Shown here piece by piece: positions 54,397 to 63,975 of a DNA stretch of 64,000 bases. Location of the stretch: positions 414,202 to 478,201 of the forward strand of contig NZ_BAPV01000004.1 in assembly GCF_025995175.1 (NCBI RefSeq), read 5' to 3'. This DNA comes from Asaia krungthepensis NRIC 0535. Its GTDB lineage: Bacteria > Pseudomonadota > Alphaproteobacteria > Acetobacterales > Acetobacteraceae. The notes under the pieces were generated by a model. It saw only the letters and a program-made list of their open reading frames with translations, was not told where the DNA came from and ran no database searches. Both the position numbers and the translations under genes were made by a program. The stretch's first letter is position 1. The number at the start of each line of letters is the position of its first letter.

Positions 54397-57300
54397 TCAA
54401 TGAAAATCGCGTGCCTTCAAGCGCGGCGATACTGCCCCTTCTTCTTCCTCAGACACGGCAATCCGGCGCATCAAGGGGGTCAGGTCCTCCAGACGCTGCA
54501 TCACCACATGAATGACCTCGCCTTCACGCTGCAGGATACCATGACAGGCCACGGCGTTGACGCCAATCACAATACGGCGCTGGGCCTCGGCACGATCTTT
54601 CCAGATGATGATATTGGCTGTGCCGGTTTCATCTTCCAGCGTCATGAACATCACGCCATGGGCCGTTCCTGGACGTTGCCGCATGAGCACCAGCCCCGGC
54701 ACCACTACGCGGCTTCCATCGCGCAGCCGGCGCAGATCGGCGCAGGTGACCATACCGCGCGCGGCAAACTGCGTGCGCAGAAAAGCCATCGGATGTTGGC
54801 GCAGGGTCAGACCCAGCGTGTTATAATCCTCGACCACCTCACGACCTGCACTCATGGGGCGAGGCGTATAATCGGGCTCGATCACTTCGGGGCCTGGGCG
54901 GTTCAGCTTGCGATCTGCGGCAGCGAAGAGCGGCAGAACCGTATCGGCCAGCCCCTTGATGGCCCAGAGCGCAGCCCGACGATCGAGGTCGAGGCTGCGA
55001 AAGACATCGGCAGCCGCCAGAGCCTCAAGAGCAGCAACGGGAATATCGGCGCGGCGCCAGACATCGTCGAGCGAGTCATAGGCCGGAAAGCGATTGGCAA
55101 TGAGCCTCCCCGCATGCTCATTCGAGAGGCCTTTCACAAAGCGAAACCCCAGACGAACGGCCAGTGTCGGCCTGCCCCGGTCAGGCTCGAGCACACAATC
55201 CCAGCGCGAGGCGTTGATGTCGATGGCATGCACGGTCACTCCATGCTCGCGCGCATCGCGCACCACCTGGGCGGGGGCATAAAAACCCATGGGCTGCGAA
55301 TTGAGCAAGGCCGTACAAAAGACATCGGGATGATGGCATTTCAGATAATTAGAGACATAGGCCACAAGTGCGAAACTGGCGGCATGGCTCTCGGGAAAGC
55401 CATAGGACCCGAAGCCCTCAAGCTGGCGGAAGGTGCGCTCGGCAAACGCGCGGTCATAATGATTGGCCACCATCCCCTCGATCAGCTTTGTCCGAAAATG
55501 CGACACTCCACCGGTAAATTTAAAGGTCGCCATGGAGCGGCGCAGCTGATCGGCCTCACTAGGGGTGAACCCGGCGCAGGCGATGGCCACCTGCATGGCC
55601 TGTTCCTGAAAAAGGGGCACGCCCAGCGTCTTGCCAAGAATCTGCTCGAGTTCCGGCTTGGGGTAATCCGGTAGTTCGACACCGTCACGGCGACGCAGAT
55701 AGGGGTGCACCATATCGCCCTGAATAGGACCGGGGCGCACGATGGCTACCTGAATGATCAGATCATAGAAAGTCTTCGGCTTGAGGCGCGGCAGCATGGA
55801 CATCTGGGCGCGGCTCTCGATCTGGAACGTACCCAGCGTATCGGCACGACGAATCATGGCGTAGGTGGCGGGATCTTCAGGCGGCACCGAGGCCATGTCG
55901 AGCTGACGGATGCGATGCTGGGCCAGCAGCTCGAAACCACGGCGCAGACAGCCCAGCATGCCAAGGCCCAGCACATCGACCTTCATGAATTTGAGAATAT
56001 CGATATCGTCCTTGTCCCAGACGATGATCTGGCGGTCTTCCTGGGCCGCAGGCTGGATGGGCACGAGTTCATCCAGCCGGTCGCGCGTCAGCACGAAACC
56101 ACCTGGATGCGTGCCGAGCTGGCGCGGTATGCCCACAAGCTCGGCAGCCACACGTAGAGTCAGGGCCAGACGCCTGTCCGACAGATTGAGATTCAGTTCT
56201 GCCGCGCGCGCCTTGAGTTGCTCGGGGTCTCCCAGAGAAGAGGCGAGATATTTCGAGAGCAGACCCAGAAGATCCTCACTCAGCCCCAGCACCTTGCCTG
56301 TTTCACGCAGGGCGCCCTTGGGACGATAACGCATGAGTGTAGCGCAAAGCGCCGAATGGCTGCGGCCATAGCGGCGATAGATCCACTGGATGATCTCCTC
56401 GCGCCGGTCGCTTTCGAAATCGACATCGATATCGGGCGGCTCGCGACGCTCTGCGGAAATGAACCGCTCGAACAGGAGCCCAGAGCGTACCGGATCGATA
56501 GCCGTGATGCCCAGCACGTAACAAATGGCGGAATTGGCGGCCGAACCCCGCCCCTGACAGACAATCTCAAGCGCACGCGCCTGATGCACGATGCTGTGAA
56601 CAGTCAGGAAATAGGGAGCGTAATCGAGCGACCCTATGAGCGCGAGTTCATGGGCAATCTGTTTTCTGACCGCCTCGCTCGCTCCGGCCGGATAGCGCCG
56701 TGGCAAGGCGTCGCGCACGAGCCGGGCCAGAGTCTGCTGCGGGGTCTCATCCGGCCGGTCGGTCTCCTGCGGATATTGATAACAAAGATCCTCCATCGAG
56801 AAGCGACAATGCGCCTCGATCTCGGCCACACGCCCAAGGGCTTCGGGAAAGGCTTCATAGAGCTGCGCCAGAGAAACTGGCGTTTTGAGTGCGCGGTCAG
56901 CGTGAATTTCGCGCCGTCCGCCCAATGTCTCCAATGTGCAGTTCTCGCGGATAGCCGTCACGACATCCTGCAACACATGGCAGCGTGCCTCATGGTAGAG
57001 CACATCCCCCGTGACCAGTGCTGCCACGCCAAACGAAGCTGCCAAAGCCTCCAGGGCTTGGAGACGCAGCAGATCGCCCGGTGCGCTACGATGCGCCAGC
57101 CCGCAATAGACAGGCTGGCCAAGGACTGCGCTGATCCGTTTCAGGTGGCGAAGTTGCTGCTGCGCCTGCGCATCGGGCTGATCGGGTAGCAGGACAAGAA
57201 CCAGATTCTGGGCACCCTGAAGCAGATCATCCCACCCAAGCGAAAAAACCTCGCGCGCCCCCCGGCGATGCCCGAGAGTCAGAAGACGGCAGAGCGCCCC

Positions 57301-57552
57301 CCATCCCACCCGGTCGACCGGATAGACCAGAAGAGTCGATCCATCGAGCAGATCGAGTCGACACCCTGGCAGAAGCCGCAAACCGCTTTGCCGCGCTGCA
57401 TCATGCGCGCGTACCATACCCGCCACCGAATGACGGTCCGTCAAAGCCAGAGCCTTATGCCCCTGTGCATGCGCGACGGAAAACAGGTCGTGCGGCGAAC
57501 TGACGCCACGCAAGAAGGAATAATAGGAGGTGACGTGGAGCGGGGTCGTCAT
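54397..57552 (-). CDS. dnaE2: Error-prone DNA polymerase DnaE2 (ImuC)
   Basis: 1051 aa C-family polymerase. PHP domain at the N-terminus ([34 protein letters not shown]), then the palm with [17 protein letters not shown] and the catalytic aspartates in [36 protein letters not shown], and an OB-fold near the C-terminus ([20 protein letters not shown]). DnaE2 performs translesion synthesis with ImuB as part of the SOS response. The start overlaps the stop of the preceding 87-aa ORF (ATGA). The length is normal for ImuC. Confidence 0.96.
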   Translation of the reverse strand: MTTPLHVTSYYSFLRGVSSPHDLFSVAHAQGHKALALTDRHSVAGMVRAHDAARQSGLRLLPGCRLDLLDGSTLLVYPVDRVGWGALCRLLTLGHRRGAREVFSLGWDDLLQGAQNLVLVLLPDQPDAQAQQQLRHLKRISAVLGQPVYCGLAHRSAPGDLLRLQALEALAASFGVAALVTGDVLYHEARCHVLQDVVTAIRENCTLETLGGRREIHADRALKTPVSLAQLYEAFPEALGRVAEIEAHCRFSMEDLCYQYPQETDRPDETPQQTLARLVRDALPRRYPAGASEAVRKQIAHELALIGSLDYAPYFLTVHSIVHQARALEIVCQGRGSAANSAICYVLGITAIDPVRSGLLFERFISAERREPPDIDVDFESDRREEIIQWIYRRYGRSHSALCATLMRYRPKGALRETGKVLGLSEDLLGLLSKYLASSLGDPEQLKARAAELNLNLSDRRLALTLRVAAELVGIPRQLGTHPGGFVLTRDRLDELVPIQPAAQEDRQIIVWDKDDIDILKFMKVDVLGLGMLGCLRRGFELLAQHRIRQLDMASVPPEDPATYAMIRRADTLGTFQIESRAQMSMLPRLKPKTFYDLIIQVAIVRPGPIQGDMVHPYLRRRDGVELPDYPKPELEQILGKTLGVPLFQEQAMQVAIACAGFTPSEADQLRRSMATFKFTGGVSHFRTKLIEGMVANHYDRAFAERTFRQLEGFGSYGFPESHAASFALVAYVSNYLKCHHPDVFCTALLNSQPMGFYAPAQVVRDAREHGVTVHAIDINASRWDCVLEPDRGRPTLAVRLGFRFVKGLSNEHAGRLIANRFPAYDSLDDVWRRADIPVAALEALAAADVFRSLDLDRRAALWAIKGLADTVLPLFAAADRKLNRPGPEVIEPDYTPRPMSAGREVVEDYNTLGLTLRQHPMAFLRTQFAARGMVTCADLRRLRDGSRVVVPGLVLMRQRPGTAHGVMFMTLEDETGTANIIIWKDRAEAQRRIVIGVNAVACHGILQREGEVIHVVMQRLEDLTPLMRRIAVSEEEEGAVSPRLKARDFH

Positions 57553-57812
57553 GCCCCCTGCCCTTGTGGCGCGTCATGAGGATGGCGATGCCCGCTCGTA
57601 TCATGCGCCACGGTATCGGCACGCTTCATGAGCACAAAACCACAGCGCGCCAGATGCGCCACCAGGCGCTCGGCCACGAGGGTTGCCATAAGCTCATCGG
57701 CATCATGCACACGGCGGCGTCCGTCAAAACGCAGCGCATGGGTCAAGGCATCGGCAATTTCCCTTGGCTCGGCGGCGCGCATGACGGAGGGGACGGAAAG
57801 ATCCTGTGTCAT
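57549..57812 (-). CDS. Small conserved-looking protein between imuB and dnaE2
   Basis: 87 aa. Its ATG overlaps the imuB stop (TGATG) and its stop overlaps the dnaE2 start (ATGA), so translation is coupled on both sides, strong evidence for a real gene. The sequence has a helical core ([47 protein letters not shown], quoted here in outline only: [20 protein letters not shown] then FVLMKR) and a His-rich tail ([14 protein letters not shown]). Similar short proteins are, as I recall, scattered in alphaproteobacteria without assigned function. An accessory role in the mutasome is inference. Confidence 0.75.
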   Translation of the reverse strand: MTQDLSVPSVMRAAEPREIADALTHALRFDGRRRVHDADELMATLVAERLVAHLARCGFVLMKRADTVAHDTSGHRHPHDAPQGQGA

Positions 57813-59341
57813 CAGAACAGCCCGTGGACAAACCAGGCGCCATCACCAGACCAGAGATGCTGACCATCTCCCCGGCGGAAAAGCCAGAAACGGTCCCCCG
57901 CTTCGGTTTCCACAATCCAGTAATCGCGTATGGCCCCGGCCTGAGCCGGGTGCTGCCACCACGCACCATGCAACCGTTCGGGGCCGTCAGCTCCAATGAC
58001 ACGCATCATATGCCCCTGCCAGACAAAGCCGCGTGGTGTTTCATCTTCGCCCAGAAGTGGCGCTCCAATAGCGCGAGGCGGCGCGAAAAGCCGTGTCGGA
58101 CGGGGCCAGCGCGCGCCACGAGGCAAGGCTGCTCCTGACGCAACCGGGGTCAGGCTGCTCATCTGCGCCTCTTCGGGAAAAGGACTATCGGTTGCGGCCA
58201 GATGATAGATGGCTTGCAGGCCCGGCTTGTTACGCAGACGTTCTGCCAGAACCACCAACGCTTCCTTTTCCTGAAGCGCGGAGACCGGTGAAAGAACGGA
58301 TGCCTCGGTGGCTGGCAGACGCGGTTGGGCGTGATCCACCTGGAGGTTCATGGCTTCGATGCCGAAGCCCGGATCGATCGTCTCTATTTTCTCCTGCAAT
58401 AACCGGGACAGACGCCCTGCATCGTCGACAGGCTCTGCCGTACCCACACGCACAGCCTGGATCAAATCATCCACGCGATGGCACAACAGATCGACCCTGC
58501 GCGCACCCAGCCCTTTTTTCTGCAGCAAGGCAGCCATATCCGCGCAGAGCACCGATATGACCTGCGCAATGCTTTCTGCCGTGCCGATCGGTTCAACCAG
58601 ATGGCGTTTGACGCTCAGAACCGTTTCGGGCTGTTCGAAGCACAGAGCCTCTTTCTGCTGACCCAGCGCCTGATCGAGCCGACGCAGGACCGTCCGGCCA
58701 AAACGACGTGTCAGTCCGGCACGGGGCACGGCACGCAGTTCAGACACACGCACGATACCCAGCATAGTCAGTGCAGACTCGTCCTCCTCGTCCAGCCGAA
58801 GTGCGGCGACAGGCAACGGGTCAAGAGCCATATCCGTACCGCCAGACGGTACGACGGTCAGATCGCACAAGCCGAAACGCGCCAAGGCATGAGCTGCACC
58901 TGCCGTATCGGCCAAAGCTGCACGCACACCATGCCCCTGAGCAGCCAGTCGGGTCTTCACACTTTCAAGCATGGCGCTTTCACCCCCGAAGAGATGGGCA
59001 CAGCCCGTAACATCGATCCACAGACCATCCGGCGGATCGGTGGCCACAAGGGGAGAAAAACACCGGCACCATGCCGCCAGTTTCTGCAAAGCCTGTGCAT
59101 CGGCTTCAGGCGTAACCGGATAGGCAGCCAGGTCGGGCACAAGGCTGCGCGCCATAGCCAGAAACTGCCCGTGCTGCACGCCATACTGCCGCGCAGCTTG
59201 GTTGACCGCCACGATTTTACGGCTATGCTTCTCACGACCATATAAGACCAGCGGGTGTGCCGCATCGGCTTCGGGATGCGCCTTGAGCCAGAGTGTCGTG
59301 CGCCAATGCGGCAGCCACAGGGAAAGCAGTCGACGCGTCAT
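57812..59341 (-). CDS. imuB: ImuB, catalytically inactive Y-family polymerase-like protein
   Basis: 509 aa from the ATG at 59341 (MTRRLLSLWLPHWRTTLWL), with GGAGGG twelve bases upstream. The Y-family metal-binding motif expected in the first strand is replaced by LSLWLPHW, as is usual for ImuB, so it acts as an adaptor rather than a polymerase. VNQAARQYGVQHGQFLAMA, GLWIDVTGCAHLFGGE and the C-terminal RDYWIVETEAGDRFWLFRRG and WFVHGLF blocks are diagnostic. It bridges DnaE2 to the sliding clamp and ImuA. The start lies 110 bases inside the imuA reading frame. Confidence 0.93.
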   Translation of the reverse strand: MTRRLLSLWLPHWRTTLWLKAHPEADAAHPLVLYGREKHSRKIVAVNQAARQYGVQHGQFLAMARSLVPDLAAYPVTPEADAQALQKLAAWCRCFSPLVATDPPDGLWIDVTGCAHLFGGESAMLESVKTRLAAQGHGVRAALADTAGAAHALARFGLCDLTVVPSGGTDMALDPLPVAALRLDEEDESALTMLGIVRVSELRAVPRAGLTRRFGRTVLRRLDQALGQQKEALCFEQPETVLSVKRHLVEPIGTAESIAQVISVLCADMAALLQKKGLGARRVDLLCHRVDDLIQAVRVGTAEPVDDAGRLSRLLQEKIETIDPGFGIEAMNLQVDHAQPRLPATEASVLSPVSALQEKEALVVLAERLRNKPGLQAIYHLAATDSPFPEEAQMSSLTPVASGAALPRGARWPRPTRLFAPPRAIGAPLLGEDETPRGFVWQGHMMRVIGADGPERLHGAWWQHPAQAGAIRDYWIVETEAGDRFWLFRRGDGQHLWSGDGAWFVHGLF

Positions 59342-60125
59342 GGTCCGTATCGACCCTCCAGAACAAGGGGTCGCCCCCGCGACGCCGCAGCAGGGAAAGA
59401 GACATCCCCCCGGAAAAGGACAGAACGTCACGGCCGCCTACACGGCATGGGGCAGAACAAGCCGCGCCGACCTGCCAACGCGTCCAGCATGAATTGGGCA
59501 GGAGAGGATGCCTGTGACGATGTACGACAAACCCGGTCACAGATGTTTTTTCTGCCGCCAGATGAAGACGACGCGATGCGGTGAGAGAAAGAGGTTCGGT
59601 CAGATCGGCCACGACCGCCGTCACATTTCTCGTGCGCAGGATATCCTCCATCGTGCCGACAAGCCGGGAGGGGTCGACCTCGACACAGAGCAGACGTTGC
59701 GGATCCAATCCTGCGGCGCTTATCCCCGCCAAAGTCAGTGCGGCTGAGCCGACACGATCCCTGCTGCTTTCCACTGAAGCAAGACCATGTGGGGCATTTT
59801 CATGAGCGGCCATTCGGCCGGCTGGTTTGTGAAAGCCCGCAATGCTTTCGGAGTGGGGAGCTTCCTTGTCCTCAACCGGCATGATCCATATGACGGGACC
59901 CGTCGTGCGGGCGAGAATTTGCGCAATCAATCGTGTAGGGCGGGCACAAAGAACCCTGTCATGTCCCTCCCCCATGAATTCATGCACAGCGCCGCGACGC
60001 AGACCGCCCTTGAGCGCGTCATCGACAGCAATCATGCCTGTTTGCAGATAAAGCGCTGCAAAATCATGCTGATAGCGCCGTTCAATCTGCATGATGCTGT
60101 CACGCAGCATAGCCATATCCGCCAT
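59232..60125 (-). CDS. imuA: ImuA, RecA/SulA-like mutasome protein
   Basis: 297 aa. It begins with RDSIMQIERRYQ and shows the RecA-like core: GGLRRGAVHEFMGEGHDRV, GPVIWIMPVED, AGLDPQRLLCVEVD, NVTAVVADLTEPLSLTASRRL and a late LSLLRRRGGDPLFWRVD. ImuA works with ImuB and DnaE2 in damage-induced mutagenesis. The last 36 codons overlap imuB, and the recognisable ImuA sequence ends at about that point. A LexA box lies 34 bp upstream. Confidence 0.9.
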   Translation of the reverse strand: MADMAMLRDSIMQIERRYQHDFAALYLQTGMIAVDDALKGGLRRGAVHEFMGEGHDRVLCARPTRLIAQILARTTGPVIWIMPVEDKEAPHSESIAGFHKPAGRMAAHENAPHGLASVESSRDRVGSAALTLAGISAAGLDPQRLLCVEVDPSRLVGTMEDILRTRNVTAVVADLTEPLSLTASRRLHLAAEKTSVTGFVVHRHRHPLLPNSCWTRWQVGAACSAPCRVGGRDVLSFSGGMSLSLLRRRGGDPLFWRVDTDHDASTAFPVAAALAHDTLAQGASRSRCGTPAGLIWS

Positions 60126-60158
60126 AAAAGAACTCCTTTCACGGCAGCGATATCACAA

Positions 60159-60173
60159 GAACAAAAAGAGAAC
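60159..60173 (-). promoter_or_regulatory. LexA-binding site (SOS box) upstream of imuA
   Basis: GAAC-AAAAAGA-GAAC, i.e. GTTC-N7-GTTC on the coding strand, the alphaproteobacterial LexA consensus. It lies 34 bp before the imuA start in an AT-rich divergent gap. This predicts SOS control of imuA-imuB-(87-aa ORF)-dnaE2. Confidence 0.88.
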
Positions 60174-60292
60174 AACGATTCCACAATAAGCTGCGACGAT
60201 CCCCGGGCGCACAGATCACGTTTTTACAAACGAAACACTACATGTTTTGGCAAACACGAATTTCGCCTATATGGAAAAAAAATTAGCGCGAG

Positions 60293-61201
60293 ATGATAGT
60301 AATGAAACGCGACTGCTTCGTCATTCCATCCAATCTTCCAAAGGCCAACTGGCTGATATCGTTCATTAATTCTGTAGCGGCTCGGACAAGGAGCTTCAGC
60401 TTCGATATCGTGATTGGCACATCGAACGAGCAGGAATATCGCCGCTATGCCAGGCTGATACCTACCATGTCTGTCAATTCGACAATAAGACTGGTCGATA
60501 TCTCCGGCTATATCAGCAGGGTTCTGCAATCAGAGACACTTCTGGATCGATATAACCGTAATGCCGAAGGCTGCATCATCAACGTCAAGAAATTCGCCTT
60601 GCTGAAATGGGCCTGCGATCAGGGTTATGAACGCATCGGCGGCATCGATGGAGACACGGCGGCCATCAGGGATATGGATGGTGTGTTCGACGCCATGCAG
60701 GAAAATTACCGGAAGAAACTACTGGTCGGGTCGAGCTTCCGTCATCATGAAGCCACACATATCACCGCTGCGTGCCTCAGACATTTCAGTGATGCGAATA
60801 TAGAAGAGCTCAAACTGAATGACGGCGATTATCTGTATAGCTGGTTCTTCGATGTGCCCTACTACGAAAGAAACGATCTGAACGAATTCTTCGACTTCAT
60901 GAGTGACCAGTATGGCTCACTCGTGGCGTGGTTCGAAACCATTCGCAAAGAAGATTTTGAACATCAGATTTTTCACTACTGGCTGTATTTTCACAAAGGG
61001 TACAAGCTTTTCGATACGCGATTTATCACCAGTTATTTTATGCCGGAATCCTGCCTCTATTCGCATTTCATGGCGATCAGAGACCATGTGGATTACAGCC
61101 CGGTCTGGATCTATACGTGGGAATACCTCCATCAGCCGGATATAATCGACAGCTTTCCCAGTATTTTCATGCTGAGTCACTTCGATCGTATGTTCCTCTG
61201 A
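60293..61201 (+). CDS. Putative glycosyltransferase-like protein
   Basis: 302 aa; an in-frame ATG at 60302, better spaced from a GCGAG, is an alternative start. The sequence opens with a beta-strand and loop (CFVIPSNLPKANWLISFINS), has DIVIGTSNEQEY, and contains GGIDGDTAAIRDMDG, which resembles the DxD nucleotide-sugar site of GT-A glycosyltransferases. The rest is rich in aromatic residues (YLYSWFFDVPYYERND, HYWLYFHKGYKLFDTRF). No family can be named with confidence. The gene looks lower in G+C than its neighbours. Its stop is one base from the start of the DUF2961 gene, so the two form an operon. Confidence 0.6.
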   Translation: MIVMKRDCFVIPSNLPKANWLISFINSVAARTRSFSFDIVIGTSNEQEYRRYARLIPTMSVNSTIRLVDISGYISRVLQSETLLDRYNRNAEGCIINVKKFALLKWACDQGYERIGGIDGDTAAIRDMDGVFDAMQENYRKKLLVGSSFRHHEATHITAACLRHFSDANIEELKLNDGDYLYSWFFDVPYYERNDLNEFFDFMSDQYGSLVAWFETIRKEDFEHQIFHYWLYFHKGYKLFDTRFITSYFMPESCLYSHFMAIRDHVDYSPVWIYTWEYLHQPDIIDSFPSIFMLSHFDRMFL

Positions 61202-61202
61202 C

Positions 61203-62180
61203 ATGATACGCCTGCGCGCAGCTTTGGTCCTGACGCTATCTGCGCTTTGCTGGGTTCAAAGCGGGAGAGCTCAAACGGTCTGGTCATCGCACTGGGAGCG
61301 TATCGTGCTCGCCCCTGGCAAAGATCTTCCTCTGGCGGTACGGGACAAGGAAGCCGGGGCAGTTCAGGTCATCAATATTGCCCTGGCGGGCGAAGGCCCG
61401 GATGTTGACCGATCCGGTTTCTATTTTCTCGTCGATGAGGATCACACGCCCAGCATCGTTCTTCCTATGGGGCTCACAGGCACTTACGGCGCGACACGTT
61501 TCCACTCGCGCTTTGTATCATGCTCGAGTTCTGTCGGTCGTCTGGGATGCACCGTGACGATGCGCATGCCCTACCGTCATGCCCTGCGTGGCTTCTTTCA
61601 TAACGGAGGGCGACATCCCCTCACATTATGGGGCTGGATGCAGGGCGAGACGCTACACACGTCAGTTCCGACTGAGGAACTGCATTCGGTCAGTGGCGGC
61701 GATCAGTATGAGGGGCAGATCATGGTCCACCCCTATCAGGAGATCACCCTGTTGGATGTCGATGGACCAGGACGACTGGCGGGTCTGCAGTTTTTCATGG
61801 ATCGCCATAATGATCGCCCCAACAGTAATGAAAACTGCGTGGAAGGTAATTTTCGCTATTACATCGACGGAACTGACAACCCTCAATATGAATCGTCCGG
61901 CACAGAAGACTATTTTGGATCGTCCTTCAATTTTCAGGACGCTCCTTATGCCAGCGACAGTTTCGGCGTTTTCTACAACCGCTATGCCGGTGTGAGCGGC
62001 CCCGGCGCCGCCGATGATCAGGTTTCAGCATGGCGGTGGCATCATGATGATTCCATCCACTTCGACCATCACCTGCGAGTGACCTGGCAATGCGGAGACA
62101 GGGGCGGACCGGAAATTCCCGTTTCTCCCGCCGGTATTGCCTGGACAGCCTATTATTACCGTTCTGCCCCTACGCATTAA
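61203..62180 (+). CDS. Secreted DUF2961 / GH172-like protein
   Basis: 325 aa with a signal peptide (ALVLTLSALCWVQSGRA-QT). The DUF2961 core is visible as CVEGNFRYYIDG and ESSGTEDYFGSSFNF, followed by DDQVSAWRWHHDDSIHF. DUF2961 includes family GH172, whose members act on difructose dianhydrides or alpha-linked furanosides; the two acidic blocks (EGNFRYYIDG and GTEDYFG) are the likely catalytic region. It is probably periplasmic or extracellular. It is coupled to the GT-like gene upstream, suggesting work on the same glycan. Confidence 0.8.
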   Translation: MIRLRAALVLTLSALCWVQSGRAQTVWSSHWERIVLAPGKDLPLAVRDKEAGAVQVINIALAGEGPDVDRSGFYFLVDEDHTPSIVLPMGLTGTYGATRFHSRFVSCSSSVGRLGCTVTMRMPYRHALRGFFHNGGRHPLTLWGWMQGETLHTSVPTEELHSVSGGDQYEGQIMVHPYQEITLLDVDGPGRLAGLQFFMDRHNDRPNSNENCVEGNFRYYIDGTDNPQYESSGTEDYFGSSFNFQDAPYASDSFGVFYNRYAGVSGPGAADDQVSAWRWHHDDSIHFDHHLRVTWQCGDRGGPEIPVSPAGIAWTAYYYRSAPTH

Positions 62181-62934
62181 CGAAGACTCATCCGACAATG
62201 GAAGCGCACGCGCCTGTTCTGGTTCCCCCGATGGGCAGGATCCCGGGCAAGACAGGCCCCCATGGTAACGATGATCATGGCGCATGAGAGATCGATGCAT
62301 TGCTCATGGCTATCAGCTTAAGCTTACCAGGGAGGCGACCTCCTACAAAACCCTTCCTCGCCCCGTCACTACGACCAGAACTTGAACCCACACGCTCCCG
62401 ACGAGCCAACAAACAGACATTACCTAGGCCCAATCTAAGTCACACATAAACTTCACTTGGTGGCAGGTGTAAAACAGACGCCGCTGGCGAACTCACAAAA
62501 GCGGCGCGAAGCGTAAGTCTACGCACTGGATGGATGACAGTATCGCCAGTCACAGTCCTGAAGAAACGCATGCCCTGCCGCAGTGATGATCAACCAAAAC
62601 GCAACTTTGGAATAACAATCTGCATGAAGTGGCATCACCATCCCCGGCACTAATATGCATCACGCCACGCGCCATATGAAACGCCGCCAGATTTCTGGCG
62701 CATTCCCTGCTGTCTGCCCCTTCTGCCGAACCGTTCATATCCAGTGCTCCAGTCAGACCGTGCTCTGTTCTCGGTCGTTCCCGGAATTTTCACTGAACTG
62801 ACCATTGGGAAAATCGTTTTCTAAGGACTCTCTATGGGCATACGGCGTTGTCCTTGGCGCGATCATGCCAACAACTCCCAGTTGTCATCATCCATGCCTG
62901 TCTGGCAGGCCAATCTGGCGAGGATCTGCCGTCC
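62181..62934. other. Intergenic region with a tRNA-like fragment
   Basis: About 750 bases with no supported gene. At 62370-62410 the minus strand reads GTGTGGGTTCAAGTTC preceded by a variable-arm-like stretch. This looks like the 3' half of a long-arm tRNA, but the T-stem pairs poorly and no acceptor end follows, so at most it is a remnant. Confidence 0.35.
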
Positions 62935-63603
62935 GTGATTACCGTTTATCTTTGGGTCATCCTGAAGCTACTTATAGGCTTCTCCCTGATCATCACCTAT
63001 CTCAATCTGACGGGGCGCAACCAGATTGCCATGATGTCTGCCGTTGATCTGGTAGGCAATTTCATATTAGGCGGCGTCGTCGGGGGCATTCTGTACAACG
63101 ACAAGCTTCCAATCCTGCATTACATCGCCTTGCTGATTCTGTGTATTCTCTTCATGGCGCTGTTCAATTACTTATCGCGCAAAATCCCCGATCTCAGAAA
63201 GCGGACAATTGGTGAACCGATAACCCTCATCCGAGACGGTGTTTTCCTGATCGATAATTTCAACGAAAACGCCAGTCGCATCGATCTGAAAGACGTGGCA
63301 ACGGCGCTGCGCATGCAGAATATCTTCAGCTTCGACAATATCGATTTTGCGCAGATCGAGACAACGGGCCATGTGAGCGTCATCATGAAGGAGGAAGCCA
63401 AGCAACCTGCTCGTTTCGTGATCCACCGTGGAGAGATTTTCGATAAAGAGCTTGAGATACTGCAACGTTCAGAAAAATGGCTGATGGACACATTAGCCGG
63501 GCTGGGCTTGAGCGATCTCCAGCAGATCTTCTTGGCGGAATGGGTGGGGGATCACCTTCTCGTCGTAACGACGGATGGTAGAACACATGGGAGCAGGAAA
63601 TAA
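62935..63603 (+). CDS. DUF421 (YetF-like) membrane protein
   Basis: 222 aa from a GTG at 62935 preceded by GAGGAT; the frame extends to 62848 but that part is not membrane-like. Two or three N-terminal helices (VYLWVILKLLIGFSLIITYL, AVDLVGNFILGGVVGGI, IALLILCILFMALFNYL) are followed by a soluble DUF421 domain. That domain has GEPITLIRDGVFLIDNFNEN, VATALRMQNIFSFDNIDFAQ and GHVSVIMKEE. YetF-like proteins have no settled role. Variation from the usual DUF421 helix motif (here YLNLTGRNQIAMMSAVDLV for the common R..GKR) is moderate. Confidence 0.85.
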   Translation: MITVYLWVILKLLIGFSLIITYLNLTGRNQIAMMSAVDLVGNFILGGVVGGILYNDKLPILHYIALLILCILFMALFNYLSRKIPDLRKRTIGEPITLIRDGVFLIDNFNENASRIDLKDVATALRMQNIFSFDNIDFAQIETTGHVSVIMKEEAKQPARFVIHRGEIFDKELEILQRSEKWLMDTLAGLGLSDLQQIFLAEWVGDHLLVVTTDGRTHGSRK

Positions 63604-63652
63604 GCTATGACGTTGTGACCGGAGGCATAAATCAAGGTCCCCAACAGATTGG

Positions 63653-63677
63653 ACTGTGATACCCACAGTTGTTTTTT
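63653..63677 (+). terminator. Rho-independent terminator after the DUF421 gene
   Basis: ACTGTG and CACAGT form a 6-bp stem around a five-base loop, followed by TTGTTTTTT. It lies 50 bases after the stop. Confidence 0.65.
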
Positions 63678-63975
63678 CACGGAGACCATTCCTGAAATGG
63701 TCGACCGGAGTTTGGTCAACGAGTAGAGGCGCGGGTAGTTGGAAGGCAGCGTATCGCTTATTCTTCTTTTTCAAGAGATGGTTGTTATGTTTGCCGGGCT
63801 TGTGATGCCAGCACGATCCCCCCGAAAGAGGTTTGCGCCGCCGCTATGCGGGTGCATGCCTGCTCTGGCCGTATCTATTGGACGCTCTGCCTGTTCTGAG
63901 CGTTCACGCGACCTGACGTACGTGCGCTTGGGCGCCTGTGCTGAGCGCTGCTGGGTCTATGTATGTGTGGGGATA
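63678..63975. other. Region upstream of the edge tRNA without a supported gene
   Basis: About 300 bases between the terminator and the tRNA 3' end. On the minus strand it is the DNA just downstream of the tRNA. Nothing identifiable was seen. Confidence 0.4.

Noticed and set aside
54241..55674. 477-aa plus-strand frame opposite dnaE2
   Set aside because: Antisense of a strongly conserved polymerase gene and it overlaps the TfoX start; no domain seen.
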